A DNA stretch of 64,000 nucleotides from Grammothele lineata (lineage: Eukaryota > Basidiomycota > Agaricomycetes > Polyporales > Polyporaceae). Each line of letters starts with the position of its first letter. The stretch's first letter is position 1. Under the pieces are notes generated by a model, which saw only the letters and a program-made list of their open reading frames with translations, was not told the origin of the DNA and did no database searches. Positions 43,335-55,969 of the stretch are shown here, one piece after another. Where the stretch lies: NCBI GenBank assembly GCA_002150815.3, contig NDFF03000381.1, positions 186,001 through 250,000 of the forward strand. Direction: 5' to 3'. The translations under genes were made by a program, and so were the position numbers.

Positions 43335-45491
43335 ATGTCACAGGACTTATCACGCAGGGAAGCCTCGCCAGCGCCCTCAGGCTCTACCTCCGCGACGGTT
43401 TCCAGCCCAAGCTCGCGCCTCCCGACTCCCTCGGGAATGTCAGAGCTGACTCCATACGCGTCTACCTCTCTTAACGTTACGGAGCCCCCTCGCAAACGCC
43501 AACGCATCTCAATGGGTGGCGAGAATCCACTCTCAGACGAAGACGCATCAGGCGCGACATCATCAGAGTCCTCCCCCGCTTTCCACGCGTCTAGCCCTCG
43601 TCCTGCCACCCGCGCGTCGCTCGTAGGCGGTGTGGCGAAGATCCATATAGGCGCCAGCTCTGGCAGCGGAAATACGGTGGCTACAGACTCTTCGCTCAAT
43701 ATGCCCGGTGAGAGCAGTGCAGTAGCCAGTGCGGCGCGTCAGAACGACCCCGAACTCAGCGTCAATGGATCGTCCGAGGAAGTAGGGGGCGATACGACTC
43801 GGAGTGGCTCGGAAGATATTAAGGGGAAGGGCAGGGCAGTCGGAGGAGCAAGTATGCCTACACAGCTCGTGGATTCATCATCGACATCATCGACAGCTTC
43901 GAACACCGACTGCGGAGAGCCGAACGGAGGACGCGGAGGAACGGTTTGGCAGCGCGAGGGTACGTCCCCAATTGATCGCCGCAGCGACGGGTCCGAAAGC
44001 GGCAGACGTGACCACACCCACGCGGCAGGTGGAGCAGAATTTACCTCATGCATGGACGTCGACGGTTCCTTGGCACCCTCGCATGGCAAACGCGAGGTGG
44101 ACCTCGTTCGCGACAGCGAGTTCTACATCGACCATGCAGACTGTGTGATTCGCGTGGAGGACACGTTGTTCAGGGTGAGTGGTGTTTGCTAGCTTTCGCG
44201 GCTTCACACGCCTTCTCTCGCAGCCATTGCGTTCACGAGGCCCCACAGTCCACGTTTCATATTCCACGGTTGTGGATAGCCCCTGCTTTCTACGTTGATC
44301 CCGATGCTGATCTCGAGTCTGTTAACCCCCGATCTCTTTCGTCATGGGATTGGTTGGGCGGCTTGTAGGTCCATCGCTACTTCTTGGGCCGCGACTCGTC
44401 GGCGTTCCAGCACATGTTCAGCATGCCCATGCATAGTGTGCCGTCGCAAGCCAGGGAGGGATGCTCGGATGAGAATCCTATTCAACTCTTTGGAGAGTCT
44501 GTGGAGCGGTTCCGCGCCCTTCTCTCCGTAATCTACGATCTGTACGTACTCGCCTTGTCAGACGAGCCTCGTGAACCGATCTCCGCCACTAACCTCCCCA
44601 CTTTCGCTTCCTAGGCCACTACAGCTCCAAGCTTACAACACTCCCTTGGCGAACGTGGACCGTCTGCTTACCATTGCGGAGATGACGAACAAGTACCACT
44701 TCGTGTCGATCGAGAAGTGGGCCGTCGACGCTCTCTACAACGTTATATCCGAACTCCACGGCCCCCCACAGCCGCAATACCAGCTGAAAAGCTGCTCCTC
44801 TGCATGGATGAAGCGGCTGCTAGAGGTTGCACTGCTTTGCGGCCACGCGCATCTCAAGCAGTACGTTGCCGACCGCTGGGTGGAGCGCATCGACCAGCGC
44901 GACCTACGGCCCATCCATGCCCTCGAGATCGCAGACCGCAGCAACATGCGCCGGCTCCGGGGCCGCGCGTACTACGTCCAGCTACTCGAGATGGGCGCCG
45001 ACTTCGACCCTGGCGTCGTCGAGGACGGCCGGGAGTTCCAGCGCTTGAAGCTCGAGGGCAGCCCGGGCAAGCGCGAGGCGTGCACGCCCGCGATGCTCTC
45101 GCGCGCGCAAAGACAACGCCTCCTTTCCGGCCACTGGTCGCTCACGCGTCTGTGGGAGCGCCTCCGGACCACGCCGCCCAAGTTCGAGCGCTTCGAGGGT
45201 TGCACGTATCACCAGCACGGGTGCCTGCAGACGTGGGCGACGGTCTGGCGCGACGTCGGCAAGAGCGAGAGCACGCAGGCGCGCGGCGGCGCGGACGTGT
45301 TGGGTCGGCTGAAAGAGATGGAGATGCAGCTGCTCACGCACGGGGACCTCTCCCTCTCGCTCACGCCGCAGTGCAAGCGCGCCGCGCTCACGGCGGTGCG
45401 CGCGACGGCCGTGGAGGTGCAGGATGGGCTCGCGGATCATTTCGCAGACCTCACGCAGGAACCGGACGGCGCTGCCGAGAAGGGGGACTGA
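43335..45491 (+). CDS. BTB/POZ-domain protein
   Basis: Model: join(43335..44174,44369..44541,44615..45491), 629 aa. The first 255 residues are Ser/Thr/Gly-rich and disordered, with a possible nuclear-type basic patch (PPRKRQRI). A BTB domain follows at about 258-375: DSEFYIDHADCVIRVEDTLF, then VHRYFLGRDSSAFQHMFSMP after the first intron, and LLTIAEMTNKYHFVSIEKWA. The C-terminal half is helical and basic (RNMRRLRGRAYYVQLLEM-like segment and CKRAALTAVRATAVEVQDGL). Agaricomycetes carry many BTB proteins of this layout with unknown partners; BTB domains often dimerise or bind Cul3, but neither is shown here. The ATG at 43335 is the first in frame. Confidence 0.87.
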
Positions 45492-46472
45492 CGCGGCGGG
45501 CCAACGCACCCCTCATCCTGGGCTGCTGCGCCAGAAGGACGCTGGGGGACTGTTGCCATTGGACCAGCCCTCGGCACGCGTCGGGGACAGTTCTTCTGGT
45601 TGCGGATTGGCTGAATGGGTGAGGATATGTGTAGGATCGGACCGCAGACGGGAGCGGGACTTGTACAATAGGAATTACGAATCTCTGATTTTGTTAGATC
45701 TCCTTCTCACGCCGGACCGTCCGAGTCTGTTTTGACTACATCGACTACAGAACTAGGCATGCATGGCGCACGCCTGGACTCATTCCTAGTCAGTCGTGGC
45801 TTGCATCACATTCAGACTGTAGCCGTTCCTCGTTTTTGCGTTGCCAGATGAGTCTAAGTGCCAGAAGTGCTGTCTGGAACCGCTGCGTAGACGTGTGCAA
45901 AATTTCTTGACAGCCCTCTGAAATCACCTAGTGCGGCCTAGAGCCCAATAGACCCCAACCGACTTGCGCGCAATCGCCAGCACACGTCGGACGTAAAACT
46001 TGCGCCTAAGGGATACGTGTCGACCTGCACTGCGGAACATGCTGACGTGTTATGTCATGGTCGAATGGTGGAATCGCGCGCGATGTGTAGCTCAGGGTTC
46101 TACAAGCGACATGAACGGCGCACAGGCATTGGTTACGATCTTTTGCGGTATTACGAGATATTGCTTTGCTGTCACACATTCGATACCGGCATCCTGGAAG
46201 CTAAGAGCAGCCCGAATAGTGCAGGAGGTTATCCGGCGATGGGGCGGCGTTCACGAGTCTCGAGGCTGGACTCAAAGTTATACCTCAGCAAATCCGATGT
46301 TTCCACGTCCATCAGACTGACGCATGCTTTTGAACCTCAGATATCCAGCGCCGCATCTTTGACTGAGACAGTGCCTACATTCCTGTTGGACGTCGGCGCA
46401 GGAGAGTCCGCCTTTGGTCAAGAGATCTCCAGTCGTGTGGTATTAGACAGCGCAGAAACCGACCTACTCGGT
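45492..46472. other. 3' region of the BTB gene and intergenic DNA
   Basis: About 1 kb. A + strand ORF at 46017-46532 was considered and rejected; no RNA gene or repeat seen. Confidence 0.45.
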
Positions 46473-46847
46473 TCAAAGACTCTTCCGACCGCGTCGGACT
46501 GCCCTCGCCGGTCCCCTGAGGAGCAGTGTTGAGATTTGGGGCAGCGATGGATAGAGGTACTGTACTGCCTCGCTTGAGTTGAGGGTCGGTGCATCGGGGA
46601 CTCGGCAAGTGGCTGACACCTGGAGAAGAGAGCTCACGGGAGCCTCGTATTTGTATTTGCCGTGAGATTCTGAGTCGTTGAGCGGACGGATATGGAGCTC
46701 GGGAGTAGTGGCTCTGAACCCCGGCGCCTGGGGGAGAGGGCGCGTGATCGGCTGTGGCCAGTAGGCGTTGAGTCGCCGGAAATGGGGTGTGGACTGGGAG
46801 GGCGGGGCGGCAGGCACGGGCACCGGAAGCGGGAGGTATGATGTCAT
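46473..46847 (-). CDS. Doubtful small ORF, Pro-rich
   Basis: An uninterrupted 124-codon ORF from a true ATG (start MTSYLPLPVPVPAAPPSQST). It might be spliced at GTGAGC near 46639 and could have an upstream exon. It shows no domain, no signal peptide and no clear homology. It lies alone in a 2.2 kb gene-poor region, so it may be chance. Confidence 0.2.
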   Translation of the reverse strand: MTSYLPLPVPVPAAPPSQSTPHFRRLNAYWPQPITRPLPQAPGFRATTPELHIRPLNDSESHGKYKYEAPVSSLLQVSATCRVPDAPTLNSSEAVQYLYPSLPQISTLLLRGPARAVRRGRKSL

Positions 46848-47755
46848 GGGAGGTGAGTATGCGTGATCGAAGGGAATCGAAGGGAATCTGGGACTCAGAT
46901 CTCGACTGGAGATGGTTCAAGTTGTCGCCCATGGGTGCTGCGCCGAACGACCCTGACATCATCCTCAAGGGTGCCCACACCGGACAAACAAGGATGCGTC
47001 CACGGCCCGCCCGGCGCTGGGCACGTCGACGTCTTGTCGGTGAGTGCGCGTCTGCGTCCCGCGGCCGCTGGGGGTGCGTAGGTCTGGCGCTGACAGGGAA
47101 GACGGCGGGGTTGGCGCGTACGCGGGGACCTACAGCGCGTGCACGTTGCGGGGGACAAACAGGAGTCTGCGCGGGCCGCGGGAGGGAGGAGGAGAAGATA
47201 GGCGGGGATGGATGACGTCAGAGGCAGGATTGGCGGACGGGTTGGCGGTGATGGCGGACGGAGCCCGCGGGCGATGTCATAGTTCGTCCGCCCGCTCGCT
47301 CACTCATTCTACCAGGGCCCTCGCCGGGCTGGCGGACGTGCAGCCGACCTCTGGCCACCGCTCCCAGGTGGCGGCGAGGGCCCAAGACGCCTCATCGTTT
47401 CCACCTCGTGCGCTCCCCCTCGCGTCTCCACCCCATTACGCTCGCCCTTGCGCGGTCTGACCTGATTCCCCTGTCGCTTCGCCTTCTCTTCCCAGCCCGT
47501 CCTCATAAGCACCACTGGCCCACGCACTGCTCGCCTTCACAGTCGCACTCTGTTGCCAGCCGCCCACCGCCTCGAGCGAGCCCCCTCCTCTTGCCCACAA
47601 AACGTTAACGCGAACCGTACGTCTATCCTGACGGTCCACCGCCCCACTCCCCGCCACACCGCCCCCCGCCTTCCACTTTTCGCCACCCGCCTCTCCTCCT
47701 CCTCCGGTCCCGCACCGCCCCAGCCGCGTCGCGTATCCAATCCTCATAGGCCACG
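46848..47755. other. Intergenic and promoter region upstream of the YTH gene
   Basis: About 900 nt, GC-rich, with a CT-rich approach to 47756. No recognised gene. Confidence 0.45.
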
Positions 47756-50700
47756 ATGCGCGCGACCTTCTCGAGCTCATCTCCCGTCCGGGATTTAACA
47801 CCAAAACCAGAGAGCCAATCCCACTCACCGCTGCCTGTATTACGCAGTGAACCCTCGCCACGCCCATCACCTTCGGGCACTCCCCCTTCCGTGTCTGGCA
47901 CCACCTCACTCACGCGGACCTCGCCTTCCTCGACTGCTGGTATCGGTGAGTAACCGTTTTTAAGGTTTCGCGCGTGGCGGGTGCAGTGCACATCTGGGGA
48001 AAATTTGCGGGTGCCGGGCGAGTCAACGCGTACGTGTCGACCACGTACGCGTTGAGTCAATGGTGGCGTGTTGGTCGCCGAGGACGAACAGAGGACAGCT
48101 ACGGACCCCGCTGCTCGGCGCGGCCTCGACTGGACGCGGACAGACGCTCGCGATCGAAGGCTCGCGAGCCACGTGATGGAGACTACCACTGGTCGATCGC
48201 GCGCTGCCGCATGCGCGTGCCGGAGTTTGAATCTGGGTCAAGGTCGAACTCGAGTTCGAGATTTTCAGTCTCGCGTTCGCATCGAGAGTCCGTCGAGTCC
48301 GGCATCCGTTGTGTCTCGCCAGGGCGGCACACTCGTCCACCCCCACTAGTCTTTTTTTCACCCTCGTCTTCTTTTTCTTTTTGCCATGTCGACCGCTTCT
48401 TACTCCTTCTCCCAATAGTCGATCCGGCAGCTACACCCACCCGACTGTCTTCGGTCCTTCCTTCTCGTGAATATATCCTCCCCCTTGTCCCCTCTCGCCC
48501 TTAACTGATCCGCCTCGATCTTGACAGTCCTTCCCGCTGTGTATGAGCTACCTTCTCCCGACGCTTCGCCCACAAAGGCTGCCTCTCCGTTCGAGAACAG
48601 TCCAGAAGGATTTATCGACATCCTCCGCCTTTCGGACGACGAGAAAACTACCCTCTATAAGTCGGGGGATGCACCGCGTGAGACATCGCTGAGTATGTCA
48701 GATTCACGCACCACTTCCCCTCCCTCCGACTCCAGGCAACCTTCTCGCGGCAGAGGTGTGTCCCATTTTGGCCAGTCTCGTCGCCCACCAGCGCGTCCAT
48801 CGTTCCCGACGCCTTCCGCTCCCATTTACCCCTCCTCCATCCCGTCCTCCTCCCACGAAAACCGGCCGGCTACCTCTGCCACCGCGCCTCCCTTCCAGGG
48901 TCACCCTCCCCCTCAGTACACCTACGGCCAGCGCGGAGGGTATGTCGGACAATACACGATGTCCGCACAACCACACATGGGCATGGTACACCACTCTCCT
49001 CCGCAATATGCGTACCCACCGCCCCATCCTGGTCTGCACGCCCACGACCAGTCCATGCTCACCCCTCCGCAAATGGGTTACTCGCCTAGTACTCTCATGC
49101 CCATGATGCAGACGCACTCGCCAGTGTACCAGTACCCTGGGCATCATTCGCCAGAAGGAAGCTCGTCGTCCAGTCATTCCTTTTCCAATAATCCCGCTGT
49201 GTTCTCGACGCACTCACGGTCACAAACCCTCACTTCTCCTTCCCCGCAATCCCCTCACGCGCCCCCGACGTCAGCACCGCCTCCTCACGGCATACCTACA
49301 ACATTAGCCCCTCCACATTCTGGGTCGTATGCTAGCCAGGCGTCCTACTCGCCCATGCGCTACTCCACTCCGCCATTTCCGTATCCTCCACACTCCTTTG
49401 CGCCCTCACCCTCCCTTTACGCCTCACAATATCCGTCACCATATCCGCAGCCGTACCCGCAGCCCGGCGTGGAGCAGGAAAGTCAAGGGACGTGGTTTTA
49501 CTTTCCACCACAGGCTCAGTACGAGTCTTTCCAGAGCCCGTACGCGATGTCATATAGCTCCACCAATATACGCGACGTTGAGCAATCTCATCATGGACAA
49601 CTCGGATCGCCTGTCTCAGCGTCGGCATTTCCTGCCTCGTCAACGCACGCGCCTGGGCCTAGCTCAGCGGCGGGCGCTTCGGCCATCCCTCCCGTTCCGT
49701 ACTCTCCCAGTGTGCAGAGCCCTCAGCCCCCTGCGTACGGCCAGGTGTCGCCAGACGAGTCTCCACCTTTAGCGCGTGGTCGGCCGCCTGATCCTGGAGT
49801 TCCTCCACCGCCCATGTCTCCCTCCAGCGTGAGCAGTCGGCCAAGCGCCGACCGCTCTCCAGCCGTCCGACGACCCTACCATCCCAACCCTCCCTCACAC
49901 CGTTCGGAGTGGGTCATGTGGGCAGGGAACGTCCCGTCTGACGCGACGCATGACGAGCTCTGGCGATTCTTTAACGCCCCGCCCAGCCCGGGATCCGCCG
50001 GCGCGCAGTCTACCGGCGCACAGTCCACCCAGAGCGCACCAGCCGGTCCCGTCGGCTCCTCGACGACGGGCTCGTCCGTATCAACGGACGCGGTGTACGG
50101 CGGCGTCTCCTCCATCTTCCTCATCTCTCGCTCCAACTGCGCGTTCATCAACTTTCAGACCGAGATCCACCTCCAGGCTGCCATCCGTCACTTCAACGGC
50201 GTGTCTCTCCGCCCGTCCGACCCGCGTTGTCCGCGCCTCGTCTGCCGTGTTCGCGGACGCGAGGACGACCTCAAGGCCGGGGTCGGCGGCCAGCGCGGTG
50301 CTGGCCTGCATGTGCGCTGGGTCAAGGACAAGCGGGAGCGCGAGAAGGAGGCGCGGCGACGCGAGTCCCTATCTGGCGCGTCGACATCCTCGGATCAGAT
50401 CACCACACCCTCGAGTTCGCCGACCGACCCGGTTCCCCGCATGGGTGGATTGTCCATATCGAGCGACGAAGATGGAGGACTTGGCCGTCGGCGTCGGAAA
50501 CCTGAACCGCACTCCAGCAGCTCTGGCTCGTACGCGTCAACCAACTCCAGTATCCTTACCACCTACTTCCCGAAGCGATACTTCATTCTCAAGTCGCTTA
50601 CGCAGGTGACCCCTTCACTTCACATCTTCCGTGGTTTTCAAACGTACTGATGAACAGCTTGTGCGGCAGTTCGATCTGGACCTGAGCGTGGAGAAGGGTC

Positions 50701-51763
50701 TGTGGGCGACGCAGCGCCATAACGAAGGGATCTTGGACCAGGCCTTCCGGACAAGCAAGGAGGTCTACCTCATCTTCAGCGTCAACAAGAGCGGCGAGTT
50801 CTACGGTTACGCAAAGTAGGTATATTTCACCTCCGCTCTAGAGCTAATTTTGTGACCCCCCTCTTTAGGATGGCAGGTCCTATAAGTCGCGGCGAGCAGC
50901 AGGTCTCGTGGGCATCGCGCATCGACTCTCCCCAACGGCGCTCGTCTCAACAGACGCCCCGTGAGACTGGGGATAAGGACACGGTGTTCTTCTCCCCTAG
51001 TGAGCGTCGGTTCGACGAATCTCCTCTCCCCATGTCTCTCGAGGGCCAGGCCAACGCCGGCGCGACACCCTCCTCGCTCTCGCGAATGCGGCCATCGCCC
51101 GAACGGGAGTTGAACACAGCCCCAGCGGAAATGCTGCAGCCCCACCAGCCTCTCAGCCAGTTTACCGGCGGCCCGCACACGATTCCCCAGCAGAGTTTCG
51201 ACATGCACAGCCTGCGGCCTGTTGCTGCGGTCATCGCTCACAAACAGGTCTCGCAGCCCGAGGGAATAGAGCTTGACCGCTCCGCGCCACTCCGGGCCAT
51301 GCGTTCTCCACCCACTGACCTCTTGGCACAATCCGTCCCCGAGGAGCCCGACGACGATCGAGGGAAAGGCAAGACGGCTGAACGCGACGCCGACTCCCAG
51401 CTCCCGACACCCTCTGCCGATGTCCCGCCGCTGTCCACTGACCGCGCCCAGGAAGATGGGCCGACGTGGGGGGAGTCCTTCCGCATCGAGTGGATACGGA
51501 CGGACCGCCTGCCGTTCACCCGCACACGACACCTTCGCAACCCTTGGAATCACGACAGGGAGGTGAAGGTGTCGCGTGATGGCACTGAACTGGAGCCGTC
51601 CGTCGGTGCCGCGCTCCTGGAGGAGTGGGACAAGCCCGAGCAAGGCCCACAGCCGTCCCCCAGCAATATCGAGGTTGGCCGGCGGTTGCAGGGCAGGGCG
51701 TCGGTATCTGCCGACGTATTGTCCTCGACTTCAGGCCAAGGTCGGAAGCCGGAAGCCGGATGA
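47756..51763 (+). CDS. YTH-domain m6A-reader-type RNA-binding protein with an RRM-like domain
   Basis: Model: join(47756..47945,48528..50605,50658..50815,50869..51763), 1106 aa. Residues 1-520 are Pro/Ser/Tyr-rich and disordered. At about 523-650 an RRM-like domain reads EWVMWAGNVPSDATHDELWR to SNCAFINFQTEIHLQAAIRH. The YTH domain starts near 746 (KRYFILKSLTQLVRQFDLDL). Its aromatic-cage Trp candidates are in KGLWATQRHN and PTWGESFRIEW; VYLIFSVNKSGEFYGYAKMA is the core. About 185 residues of low-complexity sequence split the domain between SWASRID and TWGESF. It ends with TRHLRNPWNHDREVKVSRDG. YTH proteins bind N6-methyladenosine RNA. The 582-nt first intron is unusually long here, so the first exon is less certain than the rest. 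Confidence 0.88.
48024..48054. repeat. Perfect 13-bp inverted repeat with 5-nt spacer
   Basis: Arms caacgcgtacgtg (48024-48036) and cacgtacgcgttg (48042-48054) around tcgac. Each arm contains ACGCGT, and the palindrome is flanked by direct copies of gagtcaa (48020 and 48054). It lies in the long first intron of the YTH gene. Confidence 0.8.
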
Positions 51764-53801
51764 ACGGAGAGCCGGCTCGGCGCACACAGGCGATAGGCCG
51801 CTGCTAACGCTCCGTTAGTCCGTCTTCTCTCGATGCCACTCCCCTCGACGCGTGGTGCGGATCCGCCATCCCCTTGCTTCTCTTATCCCGTCACAACATC
51901 ATCACCACCGTTACCTCTCAGCCATTCACGAAACGACTTTCTGCTGCCGATATAGCAGCACTCACGGCACCGCACGCACGCATATACACGAAAGCACGCA
52001 CGCACTGCACGCACACGTTAACTCCGTAATTCTTTACATTACTCACGCTCCCCGCGCCCGCCCGCCCGATCATACACGCCCTTGGGCGGTGTGTGGCGCG
52101 GGGAAGCATTTGATGTTGTTTTCGATAACCTTTCTCATCGCTCGTTCGCATCGTTGTTGTCGATTCCGGTACCGCAGGGCTTTCATCACCGTCTATCATA
52201 TTTGGGTCAATTGCTGAATCACGTCCCACTCGTCGTCGTTCCCTCTTTGCTCGTCCGTCATCCGCACGCTTCATCACATACACATACACAATATTGCACA
52301 CGCACACGCACACGCTCGCACGCATTTATATTTTCCGCATCTTTCACCCTCACGTTCATTGGTTGTTCAGCTGCGCTCTGTGGATCATTCGCTGTGACGC
52401 CCCCGCCGCTTATATTCCCCTCATGCCCCGCGGCCCCCGGCATAGGCACTTACCGCTTACCAACATTACTTATCGTACTGTCGATCTCCCGGACGTCTGC
52501 TTCATCCTCGTGCACGCTTTCGCCGCTCCCGACCCCTGTAGCATAGTAGAGTCCTTCGTGATTGCTCTCTCTCCTCATACACACTGTAGCACCTCGCATC
52601 ATGTGGCATTATACACGACGCGCCATAGTGCGCTGGGCTTGCATCGACGCTGTTCTCGTCTGCATGCCCCGTCTCCGTCTGGGACGATCGAGCGACACGA
52701 TGGGATGCGACATGCCTCCCGCGGGTGCGGTACGGCGTGCGTGCATGTGGTAGATTGTGCCTGCAGATCGCCGCTCTCGGGCCCCGAAATACTGTGGCCA
52801 GCCTCGGCCTGCAGTACGAGGAACCTCAGGAACGGCTTCGACTGTAGGCCTTGCCGCCCTCGCGCCCCGGTAACGGTGCGCGATGGTGATAAAACGTGCG
52901 GTCCCGGCCTCTGCTGGCCCCCGACGCGACCCGGGCGGTGACAATCCTGGCCCGCGTGCCACGAGCACTGTATCTGGTCCACTTTGACAGAGGGTCCTGC
53001 CTGATATGGTTATTCAGTCACCAGAGCGAGGCGGACGAGACCGCCACCTACCGACATGCCCGAAGGCTGACCTGAGCCGACGGACAACCGACGGAGGAAC
53101 CCGAGTGCTCGCCCGCACTCGCTCGATGGGCGGCGAAAGGCCGTCTCCGTTCGGGCGCACCATCGCGCCCCGCGCCCGCCGAGTGGTTGGTGGCGGTGCT
53201 GCGTACAACAACCACGAACCTCAAGGCTCCGCGAGGTCGTTCGCGTATGAGCTTTTCGCGTCCGCGGCGGGGCGCAGGTACGAGCCCGCGAGAACATCTA
53301 TGGGAACACGGTATTCGCGACATCGGGACAGGGTCGGGTGCATTAGTCGGCGGCTCTTTCATATTGAGCGCTTATATCCTGACGGCTGTGGTTTAAGTAG
53401 GTGAAGACGATCTACTCTGGGCCCAAGAGGATACCAAGGGGTCCAATCTAGAAGCTCGGCGAAGCAATTCGACACGATTATTTCCCCCACAAAGACGATG
53501 GAGCTAGAAGTAGATGTTGCGGGACGGACGTGCTGACTAGTGCTGACTACGAAGGATTGAGCGTCGAAGGTCAAACGTGGTTCCACATCAAAGCCCACGC
53601 CACGCGTCACCCACGCGAAACAAACGCGCAATGACCACGTGATCGCGATTCCTCATGTTCGACTTGACGCGACCGCGTGTTGCCCTTCCAATCCCAACCC
53701 CCCCTTCGAACCACCCCGCCCCTCCTCCGCTGGGATACCACCCTCACATTGCTTCTAAAGCGCCATAACTTTCGCCACGGCGCAAACGTAACCATCAGAA
53801 C
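51764..53801. other. Gene-poor stretch of 2 kb with CA-rich tracts
   Basis: YTH 3' region followed by intergenic DNA. A CA/CACG-rich run lies at 51960-52020 and another at about 52273-52322. ORFs between 52294 and 53404 on both strands lack family or splice support. Confidence 0.45.
52273..52322. repeat. CA-rich simple-sequence tract
   Basis: Imperfect alternation of CACATA, CACG and CACA units over about 50 nt in intergenic DNA. Confidence 0.6.
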
Positions 53802-53808
53802 TATAAAG
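53802..53808 (+). promoter_or_regulatory. TATA box of the CK1-like kinase gene
   Basis: TATAAAG 65 nt upstream of the kinase ATG on the same strand. Confidence 0.5.
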
Positions 53809-53866
53809 GACGCTTCTACTCACCTAATCCTCCGAAACCCCAAACTATCTTGTTCAAACACCACAA

Positions 53867-55969
53867 ATGGCAACCCAACAGCGAAAGATACATTACCCAG
53901 AAGTTGTACACAACTGGAGGCTCGGAAGAAAACTCGGGGCTGGCTTCTCGGGTCAGAGGCTCGTTCTATGCATGCTGCGTCTAACTGACCCCCTCCATAG
54001 GCGCCATCTTCATGGCCGAGCACGTACACACCGGGCAAGAGGCCGCCATTAAACTTCAACCATACAACGAGCCATGTCCCACGAACCGGTATGAGCGGGC
54101 ATTTTACCCTGCGCTACAAGGTGGCCGGGGTATGCCAATTTTGTGGGCTCAGGGCCAGCAAGGATACTGGGACTACCTCGTTATCGATCTGCTGGGCCGT
54201 AGTCTTGATTCCCTCCACCGTGACCTCATCAAAGAGCAGGACGTTTGGGACCTGCGGAGCGTCTGCAGTGTGGCGATACAAGTGGTTAGTCCCCTACCCT
54301 ATATATCCCTTCCTCCCCATCACACGCGTTGAAGAGGAGACACAAAGTTTGACGTCGAATCGTCCTCCTCTGCTTCCCGTCTGCATAATCCGCTGGAGAA
54401 ATGTTGACGCGCTGGATGTTGTCTTTCGCGACGATCCCAAAAGATCGACAGGCTGCGCTGGATGCACTCGCGCGGCATCCTCCACCGCGACATCCAGCTG
54501 GGGAACGTCGTCCTGGGTCGCGAGCCAAATCAGGAGACGCTCTACATGATTGATTTCGGCTTCTCCAAGTTCTACATCGACCCCCACACGAGGCGGCACA
54601 TCCCGGACAGCAGGGCGCCCCGCGACTTCATTGGCAACTACTGGTTCTCTTCCGTCCGGGTCCATTGTCAGGGCCGAGGTGCGTTCATCTTTAAATGCCG
54701 TGAGCTTCCGTGGCAAAAGGGTTATTGGTGGTAATCTCCGTGTACCACGATGTGCCAATGCGCCGTCTATCGACGATCCCGGCCCTTGCACTCACTATGA
54801 GTTTCCGGATGAATCTACCTTTACTGACGTTACGTTCTATGCAGTGCCAGCACGCAGAGATGACATGGAAGCACTCGCTCTCATGCTCATCCACATGCTC
54901 ACACCCGGAGGTCTGAGCTGGACGCGCAATGGTGTCCCACAAACGTCCGTCGCCCACGACCATCTCATGGCAGAGAAGCGCGCTGCGCGGCCAGAAGTAC
55001 TCTGTCGTGGCCTTCCGTCCGTCTTCGAAGAATTCTTGCGCGCATCTCGCAAGCTCGACTTCATGGCCCAGCCCGACTATGAATACTGGATAGAGGAGTT
55101 CCGCGACCTCGCCGACGAGCACGGGTTCGAGGACATCGACCGCTTTATCTGGCCCTCGCCGTGCCCCAAAGTACGTAACGGAGACACTCCGCAACCCTGC
55201 ATGTTCGTGCCGCGTACTGATGGGATCGGCCTGCTTAACCCAGCCGACGGTCCGCGTAACCGCCGCACCCAAGCCGACGCAGCAGAAGAAGAAGGGCGAC
55301 CTCGAGGGCGTGCTGAACGGTCTCGCGAACTTGCAGCTCGGTGGCGAGCGGCAGGTGCTTGGTGAGCGCAACAACCTCGTGAACCGCGACTCGTTGCCCC
55401 ACGACGACGCCAAGGGTGGCAAAGGCAAGAAACCCGCCGAGCCCATCGTGCTCAGCAGCGACGACGAGGACGACGAGGAGAACGCGCACGCCCGGGCGCG
55501 AACGCTTCTCGGGCGCGCGACGAAGGCGACGCGCCTCGCGCAGCTCGCGCGCGGGGTCACTGCCGCGACGGACAACAAGGCGCTCGCGGGCGCGGTGCGC
55601 GAGCTCGTGCAGGTCATGCAGGAGAACCGGTCGAAGACGCTGACGAAGGAGGGCTTCGCGGTGCTCGACGCGCTGCACAAGCAGCTGGCGGACCCGAGCG
55701 TGTTCGTCGCGCCCGCGCGGACGAGCCGGCCGCGGGCGAGCGGGGCGTCCGAGGGCCAGGAGGGCTCGGGGAGGGAGACGCGGCAGGGGAAGATGAACAA
55801 GCTGTTCCGGCTGGGCGTGGATGCGCGCGCGGCGGGGAGCAACGAGCAGCTAGCGCGGCTCGTTAGCGAGTTTGGGCAGGTGATTTTCCGGAGCACCGGG
55901 CGGACGGTCACGAAGGACGGGCTTGCGTTCTTGAACGTGGTGGCCGCGCGGTTGGAGGTATCGTCGTGA
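53867..55969 (+). CDS. Divergent casein kinase 1-like protein with duplicated C-terminal module
   Basis: Model: join(53867..53951,54001..54284,54444..54678,54845..55170,55244..55969), 551 aa. The kinase domain (about 13-300) has a Gly-rich loop LGAGFSGAIFMAE, the ATP-binding Lys in AAIKLQPYN, HRDIQLGN in place of the usual CK1 HRDIKPxN, DFG within YMIDFGFSKFY, and a CK1-type ARRDDMEALALMLIHML helix. The activation segment (FIGNYWFSSVRVHCQGRGVP) departs from the CK1 consensus. The ATP-site residues suggest nucleotide binding; full activity is uncertain because the catalytic-loop Lys is replaced by Gln. After an acidic linker (VLSSDDEDDEEN) come two similar ~50-residue helical segments (about 413-462 and 500-550), each ending in (L/V)TK(E/D)G(F/L)A(V/F)L. 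I do not recognise this module. Confidence 0.83.

Noticed and set aside
46017..46532. + strand ORF of 171 codons
   Set aside because: No domain, no splice support and it overlaps an equally doubtful minus ORF; start region lacks promoter features.
52294..53404. ORFs of 120-215 codons in the YTH-kinase gap
   Set aside because: They translate CA-rich and GC-rich simple DNA, contradict each other by strand, and have no splice or family support.
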